Positions 6,369 to 9,316 of a stretch of 9,316 nucleotides of DNA are shown one piece after another. The translations under genes were made by a program, and so were the position numbers. How positions within the stretch are numbered: position 1 is the stretch's first letter; each line of letters opens with the position of its first letter. The stretch is from an uncultured Bacilli bacterium. Lineage in GTDB: Bacteria > Bacillota_I > Bacilli_A > RF39 > UBA660. Below the pieces are notes generated by a model. That model saw only the letters and a program-made list of their open reading frames with translations, was not told where the DNA came from and did no database searches. Location: assembly GCA_944371545.1 (NCBI GenBank), contig CALVXT010000043.1, forward strand, positions 1 to 9,316, read 5' to 3'.

Positions 6369-6598
6369 TTAACTTTTCGTTTCACATAAACATTTCTTGA
6401 GCCAATATTGAGGCTGTACTTCAATGTATGAAAAAATTAAGTCAGGGTCTTCCTGTTGAAGAAGCCTATATGCCAATTGATATTCAAAATCCCGATGTCC
6501 CTTGTATCCACTTTGATATGGAGTTATCTGGATGGCAAAACTATTCTGTTGCAAGTATAATCGGAACATATCACAATAGTGAGAAAATAATTTTGTGA
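6369..6598. pseudogene. Probable gene remnant, strand uncertain
   Basis: This patch has more G and C than the flanking spacers, and its frames are open on both strands. On the minus strand about 89 codons run without a stop, ending in TAA at 6369. The only ATG, at 6569, gives 66 residues and has no ribosome binding site; the frame contains GYKGHRDFEYQLAYRL and EDPDLIFSYIEV. On the plus strand a frame runs from after a TGA at 6398 to a TGA at 6596. With ATG at 6428 it gives 56 residues, including KLSQGLPVEEAYMPIDIQ, uses G-first codons slightly more often, and is followed by a terminator. Neither is recognised and neither has a good start. The best reading is one truncated old gene whose antisense frame happens to be open. 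Confidence 0.35.
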
Positions 6599-6653
6599 AT
6601 ACAGAGATAATTATGTTAAAAATCCAACTAATTCCCCATTAAGAAAATTATTA

Positions 6654-6705
6654 AAAAAAAGATGATTTTTAGAAAAAAATTCTAATCATCTTTTTTTATT
6701 TTGTT
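6654..6705. terminator. Strong bidirectional intrinsic terminator
   Basis: Arms 6654-6667 and 6684-6697 pair over 14 bp (GATGATT/AATCATC flanked by A7/T7), with a further AGAA/TTCT pairing inside. T-rich tracts follow on both strands. On the minus strand it ends the MBL-hydrolase transcript, about 140 bases after its stop. On the plus strand it would end transcription from the fragment at 6428-6598. Confidence 0.8.
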
Positions 6706-6838
6706 TTTACCGAGAATATTAAATAGGCTTTGCTAAAGATTTTTTATGGAAGATGATCTCTAATGTCAAACGCACCAGTTCTATGAGCTTGAGTATTGCT
6801 TATCAAAGTATATCCATAATTAAATCTTTCATTTCATT

Positions 6839-7603
6839 TTATAGTTGTCTTAATACTAGTTTTTTACCCTCTTCAGCAACTTCTACATTTCTAAAATTTT
6901 GTTGGGCCTCTTCTAAATATAACCTTTTGTCTTCTTCAGGCCAAAAATGAGTTAACAATAATTTTTGAGCATTAGATTTACTTGCTAAAATTCCAGCATC
7001 GCAAGCAGTCATATGAGTTCTGCTATTAGCGTTGTGTTTTTTTAAGAAAGAACTCTCACAAATTATTAAATCAGCATTTTTACAAAAATCTACTAATTTG
7101 TTTAAATTTGTTGTACCTATATCAGAAGTATAAATGATTTTGAAATATTGATTTTGTAATTTAACCATATATGATTCAATAGTATGCGAGTTGTTATCTT
7201 CAAAAGATATATTTAAATCATCTACAAGAAATGAATATGAATTATCTATATCATAATAATTTGAATAACTTTCATTATTAGATGTAATTGACGTTTTATT
7301 AAACGCAAAATCGTTTTTAGGCATATATATTTTTATTTTTTTATCAAGCAATTCTAAGTTATGATAAACATAAGAAGCATATTGTAAAGCACCTAAATCA
7401 CCAAAATGGTCTTTATGATAGTGCGTAATAATTACATTTAAATCTTTCAAATCTTCTGGAAAATTTAATAGTCTTGTTATCCCATTACCACAATCTAATA
7501 GTATTTTTTTATTATTATATTCAACTAGAAATCCAGGGCAATTCATATTACCCTTTGTATAAGGGGATATTGTTCCAAGTGGCGTGATTACAATTTCACT
7601 CAT
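6839..7603 (-). CDS. YhfI-like MBL-fold (metallo-beta-lactamase) hydrolase
   Basis: A 254-residue metallo-beta-lactamase-fold protein of the RNase Z/YhfI-like branch, of usual length. The metal-binding motif HYHKDH lies at residues 61-66 (His61, His63, Asp65, His66). Other ligands fit at His140 (NNSHTIES), Asp161 (YTSDIG) and His219 (LLLTHFWPEED). The HMTACDAG block at 197-204 is also typical of YhfI-type proteins. Such proteins bind two zinc or similar ions and hydrolyse phosphodiester-type or related bonds; the substrate here is unknown. It is soluble, with no signal peptide. The ATG at 7603 has an ideal AAGGAG eight bases upstream, and that site lies within the end of the upstream broken frame (7608-7725), which suggests the two were once an operon. 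The stop is TAA and the transcript probably ends at 6654-6697. Confidence 0.9.
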   Translation of the reverse strand: MSEIVITPLGTISPYTKGNMNCPGFLVEYNNKKILLDCGNGITRLLNFPEDLKDLNVIITHYHKDHFGDLGALQYASYVYHNLELLDKKIKIYMPKNDFAFNKTSITSNNESYSNYYDIDNSYSFLVDDLNISFEDNNSHTIESYMVKLQNQYFKIIYTSDIGTTNLNKLVDFCKNADLIICESSFLKKHNANSRTHMTACDAGILASKSNAQKLLLTHFWPEEDKRLYLEEAQQNFRNVEVAEEGKKLVLRQL

Positions 7604-7607
7604 TTCA

Positions 7608-7725
7608 TTAACTCCTTTTCTTTATTAACACTCTTTTTTGAACAATTGGATCATCATTTTCATATACTATTTTTTGAATATTGTCATCAAGTTGGTGTTT
7701 CTTTAGTTATTTTAGATAATTTCAC
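7608..7725 (-). pseudogene. Small frameshifted frame upstream of the MBL hydrolase gene
   Basis: A GTG at 7725, preceded eight bases earlier by AAGAGA, opens a frame reading VKLSKITKETPT and then TGA (7687-7689). In the neighbouring frame the sequence goes on as LDDNIQKIVYENDDPIVQ and ends with KKRS and TAA at 7608, four bases before the MBL gene. A single-base shift near 7690 would join them into a protein of about 38 residues. The tail overlaps the ribosome binding site of the MBL gene, as in a coupled operon. It may be the remains of a longer gene or a chance frame in AT-rich DNA; the family is not recognised. Confidence 0.35.
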
Positions 7726-7749
7726 TCAATCATCTCTTAATAATGTTAT

Positions 7750-7779
7750 ATCATATATCTTTATATTTTGCCATAACAA
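7750..7779 (-). promoter_or_regulatory. Possible promoter for the MBL hydrolase transcript
   Basis: On the minus strand TTGTTA (7774-7779) and TATGAT (7750-7755) are 18 bases apart, a reasonable sigma-A-type pair about 25 bases ahead of the GTG of the small broken frame. An overlapping TATAAC is an alternative -10. No better promoter is seen nearer to 7603. Confidence 0.4.
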
Positions 7780-8026
7780 AATATTTTAATTTCTCTAAGC
7801 ATTTTAAGACATACGTCAAAATTGCCGATAAGCGATAAAAAATTTTCTGTTCGCGATCTTTTATCCTATACAAACTGTCGAGTACTTGCCAACTTCTATA
7901 AGAAGAAAGCATAATATTCATAAAGAAAAAAAGATTTGCTAATTTCTTTTTTAATATTAATTATCATTTTATTAATAATCTATACTCTTTGATGATTCTA
8001 TATATAAAAAAATAATACTCAATCCG

Positions 8027-8100
8027 AAAAAAATGATGTGTACCCCAGGTGAGATGAATGCTCACATACAAAATATGCTTACTGGCATTGCCAACACATC
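8027..8100 (-). other. Island of nested inverted repeats ending in a T-run (possible small structured RNA)
   Basis: GATGTGT (8035-8041) pairs with ACACATC (8094-8100). Inside it CCAG (8045-8048) pairs with CTGG (8082-8085). Inside that GTGAG (8049-8053) pairs with CTCAC (8061-8065), and CATA/TATG (8065-8077) pair next to it. Read on the minus strand, the outer stem is followed by A and seven T (8027-8033), as at the end of an intrinsic terminator. The island is less AT-rich than its surroundings. No known RNA family is recognised. An alternative is a decayed membrane-protein fragment (minus-strand frame with ISPGVHIIFFGLSIIFLYI after a TGA). Confidence 0.3.
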
Positions 8101-8242
8101 GTTATTCCTTCACAAGTATCCCATCTACATATATATTACAATACATAATTATTAATTATTCACAACTTATTTAAATTTGAATTACTAAATGTAATTCCAC
8201 ACGCTAATTGATTATTCCAATTTGCAAGTGTGTTTCTACATT

Positions 8243-8284
8243 GCCAAAATAAAACTACTTTCAATTTAATTTGAGAGTAGTTTT
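8243..8284 (-). terminator. Probable terminator of the tRNA operon
   Basis: Arms 8251-8259 and 8276-8284 (AAAACTACT/AGTAGTTTT) form a 9-bp stem that can be extended by two pairs after a mismatch. On the minus strand it is followed by ATTTT. It lies about 40 bases after the Leu tRNA. The T-run is short, so strength is uncertain. Confidence 0.5.
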
Positions 8285-8321
8285 AATATTTAATCTCGAA
8301 AGTTCGAGTTTTCTATCAATC

Positions 8322-8406
8322 TGGTGCAGGCGGAGAGACTCGAACTCTCACGCCGTGAGGCGCTAGATCCTAAGTCTAGTGCGTCTACCAATTTCGCCAC
8401 GCCTGC
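8322..8406 (-). tRNA. tRNA-Leu (anticodon UAG)
   Basis: An 85-base tRNA including an encoded CCA (8322-8324). The acceptor arms GCAGGCG and CGCCTGC pair over all seven positions. The anticodon stem CTAGA/TCTAG closes the loop CTTAGGA, giving anticodon TAG. A long variable arm (CGCCTCACGGCG region) marks a class II tRNA, as expected for Leu. The T-arm has GTTCGAGTC. It is the second gene of a two-tRNA operon, 12 bases after the CAU tRNA. Confidence 0.96.
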
Positions 8407-8418
8407 TTTTTTAAAAAA

Positions 8419-8495
8419 TGGTGGACCTCGTAGGACTCGAACCTACGACCGACCGGTTATGAGCCGGTTGCTCTAACCAGCTGAGCTAGAGGTCC
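8419..8495 (-). tRNA. tRNA with CAU anticodon, probably tRNA-Ile2 (lysidine type), else elongator Met
   Basis: A 77-base class I tRNA with encoded CCA (8419-8421). The acceptor GGACCTC pairs with GAGGTCC. The D-arm carries AGCTCAGCTGGTTAGAGC. The anticodon stem ACCGG/CCGGT closes the loop CTCATAA, so the anticodon is CAT. The T-arm GTAGG/CCTAC carries TTCGAGT. It is not an initiator, because its first acceptor pair is G-C. The GGACC acceptor resembles the Firmicutes tRNA-Ile whose CAU is changed to lysidine by TilS, so Ile2 is favoured over elongator Met; identity elements alone do not settle it. Confidence 0.95.
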
Positions 8496-8507
8496 AACTG
8501 CTATTTA

Positions 8508-8536
8508 AGTATACAATACTTTTTTTAGAAAAACAA
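8508..8536 (-). promoter_or_regulatory. Promoter of the tRNA operon
   Basis: On the minus strand the -10 is TATACT (8508-8513) and the -35 is TTGTTT (8531-8536), 17 bases apart. They lie 12 bases ahead of the 5' end of the CAU tRNA, which fits a short precursor trimmed by RNase P. Confidence 0.65.
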
Positions 8537-8562
8537 GAGAATTTTTTGAAAAAATGTGGAAA

Positions 8563-8588
8563 TCTGAATTCCAAAAGTAAATGCAAAA
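8563..8588 (-). repeat. Decayed inverted copy of the 18-base repeat
   Basis: TCTGAA followed, after an insertion of about seven bases, by AGTAAATGCAAAA matches the reverse complement of the direct repeats at 8601-8710 in two blocks. TAAATGCAAAA (8578-8588) and TTTTGCATTTA (8600-8610) make an 11-bp inverted repeat around 11 bases, so two repeat ends face each other here. Confidence 0.5.
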
Positions 8589-8600
8589 GAAGACATACTT

Positions 8601-8710
8601 TTTGCATTTAGTTTCAGAATAGGATTTGCATTTAGTTTCAGACTAATCCAAAACCTTTAAAAATTAGTAGCAAGAATAATATAAATCATATATTTGCATT
8701 TAGTTTCAGA
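8601..8710 (+). repeat. Three direct copies of an 18-base repeat (possible mobile-element end or binding sites)
   Basis: TTTGCATTTAGTTTCAGA occurs at 8601-8618, 8625-8642 and 8693-8710. Starts are 24 and 68 bases apart. The second and third copies also share the base before and five bases after (A...CTAAx), a 23-base match overall. TTAGTTTCAGACTAA is itself partly palindromic. Firmicutes IS30-family ends often start with a TTGCATTTA-like sequence (from memory), which suits the transposase start at 9257, but more than one copy is unusual. Confidence 0.75.
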
Positions 8711-8832
8711 CTAAGTGTTTTTTTATTATTTATAAGATAGACTAGATACAAATGAAGTGATGAAATTATGTGCTAATACAAAATGAATAAAAAGGGGTTA
8801 TGGTTCATTATAGAAAGATGTTGAGGTATTAA

Positions 8833-9186
8833 ATGAAAAATACAATTAAAAATTTATATATAGATTATAAAATCTATATTTTAGATATTGAAAACAGTAA
8901 AGACTTATATAAATCTATTTTATTATATAGTTATAATGATTTTAAAAACATAGACATTTCAGAAATAAATGTTTCTTTAGAATCCATGCTTGAAACTTTC
9001 CATGAAATTTTAGATTCCCAAGATTCTGTTACAAATTTGTTTTCAAATAATGAATTACTTTCTTTTTATTTTCTGATTATTGCACTTATTATTAATCAAT
9101 TATCAGATAGAATTGGCAACTTATTTGATCTTTTAAACAGGAAAAAAAACTTATCTGAAATCCAAGATGTAGAAAATATCTTTTAG
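8833..9186 (+). CDS. Unknown small protein; its frame continues past TAG to 9270
   Basis: A 117-residue protein that I do not recognise, rich in Ile, Leu, Asn, Asp and Glu. The N-terminal 70 residues are charged and probably helical. Residues about 75-90 (LLSFYFLIIALIINQL) are hydrophobic enough for one membrane segment or a buried helix, followed by a polar helix (RIGNLFDLLNRKKNLSEI). The ATG at 8833 has GAGG six bases upstream. The frame ends at TAG (9184-9186) but stays open for another 27 codons (FTDHLLKNIQ...GEYESK) to TAA at 9268-9270, overlapping the transposase-like start by 14 bases. The TAG may therefore be a nonsense mutation in an original protein of about 145 residues, or a natural stop. 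Its place between the repeats and the transposase suggests it belongs to a mobile element. Confidence 0.6.
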   Translation: MKNTIKNLYIDYKIYILDIENSKDLYKSILLYSYNDFKNIDISEINVSLESMLETFHEILDSQDSVTNLFSNNELLSFYFLIIALIINQLSDRIGNLFDLLNRKKNLSEIQDVENIF

Positions 9187-9256
9187 TTTACAGATCATCT
9201 TTTAAAAAATATTCAATATATTTTTGAATGTATTGAATTAGAATTTATCGGTGAGT

Positions 9257-9316
9257 ATGAAAGCAAATAAACATCTATCGATTACAGAAAGAAAAACAAT
9301 CGAAAATCTCTTGAAT
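9257..9316 (+). CDS. IS30-family-like transposase, N-terminal 20 residues (cut by window edge)
   Basis: The ATG at 9257 opens a frame to the window end, MKANKHLSITERKTIENLLN. The KHLSxxERxxIxxLL pattern is the usual beginning of IS30-family transposases, whose N-terminal helix-turn-helix region binds the element ends before the DDE catalytic domain. Only this short part is visible, so the family call is tentative. A GTG six bases upstream could also serve (two more residues). No strong ribosome binding site is seen. The ATG overlaps the end of the read-on frame of the gene at 8833, which hints at coupled translation in an intact element. Confidence 0.55.
   Translation, partial: MKANKHLSITERKTIENLLN

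Larger units (their letters stand above)
6243..6838. other. About 600-base gap: leader, decayed coding fragments and a two-way terminator
   Basis: The left part holds the leader and possible promoter of the unknown gene (to about 6360). At 6369-6655 there is a less AT-rich patch with frames open on both strands, listed separately. At 6654-6697 there is a strong terminator. At 6705-6838 I see no gene, only a short minus-strand fragment of about 27 codons ending near 6742 with no start. Confidence 0.6.
7726..8321. other. About 600-base AT-rich gap between the MBL gene and the tRNA genes
   Basis: No gene with a start, ribosome binding site and length above chance is seen on either strand. The gap holds the possible promoter at 7750-7779, a stop-free but startless plus-strand frame of about 45 codons ending near 7912, a nested inverted-repeat island at 8035-8100, and the tRNA terminator at 8243-8284. 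The rest is very AT-rich spacer. Confidence 0.6.
8496..8832. other. Gap between tRNA genes and the right-hand unknown gene
   Basis: It holds the tRNA promoter (8508-8536), the inverted and direct repeats (8563-8710), and about 120 bases of AT-rich leader before the gene at 8833. No coding frame is seen and no convincing plus-strand promoter can be fixed in 8711-8820. Confidence 0.6.

Noticed and set aside
6742..6825. Minus-strand fragment reading GYTLISNTQAHRTGAF and ending in TAA
   Set aside because: Only about 27 codons with no start codon or ribosome binding site; this length is common by chance in this base composition.
7775..7912. Plus-strand frame of about 45 codons containing DKKFSVRDLLSYTN
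   Set aside because: No start codon and no ribosome binding site, and a stop-free run of this length is expected by chance in a gap of this size.
8295..8308. CTCGAA-AG-TTCGAG inverted repeat as a plus-strand terminator
   Set aside because: The two-base loop cannot close the full stem, only four T follow, and no plus-strand gene precedes it.
1..9316. CRISPR array, rRNA genes or TGA-as-Trp code
   Set aside because: No regularly spaced repeat array or rRNA-like sequence is seen; TGA ends several well-supported genes and Trp is encoded by TGG.

Overview
The window comes from an AT-rich, low-GC Gram-positive-type bacterium, most likely in the Bacillota (a Bacilli/Erysipelotrichia-like lineage is plausible but not proven). 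The grounds are A+T-rich codon use, strong AGGAGG-type ribosome binding sites, consensus sigma-A-like promoters, CCA-encoded tRNAs and a Firmicutes-style short Tad pilus operon. TGA closes tadZ, the TadG-like gene, the Flp pilin gene and the FAD gene, so the standard bacterial code applies and a Trp-TGA mollicute code does not.

From 3292 down to the left edge, all on the minus strand, runs a compact Tad (Flp/type IVb pilus) operon. Its order in transcription is Flp pilin, TadE-like pseudopilin, short TadG-like pseudopilin, TadZ/CpaE ATPase, TadA/CpaF ATPase and TadB (cut by the left edge). It has a near-ideal promoter at 3317-3345 whose 17-bp spacer contains a run of ten identical bases, which makes slippage-driven phase variation of the pilus a testable idea.

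From 3356 to 7603 come further minus-strand housekeeping-type genes: a small HD-domain hydrolase with a 13-bp inverted repeat over its promoter; an HI0933/YhiN-family FAD protein; an unrecognised gene of about 320 residues, ten bases upstream of the FAD gene, whose leader carries a hairpin and a possible leader peptide; and a YhfI/RNase-Z-like MBL-fold hydrolase. The gaps at 6243-6838 and 7604-8321 look like decayed sequence. They hold short coherent reading-frame fragments, a strong two-way terminator and a small nested-helix island.

At 8322-8495 lie two minus-strand tRNA genes (CAU, then Leu-UAG) with a promoter and a terminator. To their right a mobile-element end begins. It has three direct copies of an 18-base repeat plus a decayed inverted one, an unknown small gene whose frame continues past a TAG codon, and, overlapping the end of that continued frame, the first 20 codons of what looks like an IS30-family transposase. 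This right-hand part is the most unusual: a small unknown gene appears to sit between repeated putative element ends and the transposase.
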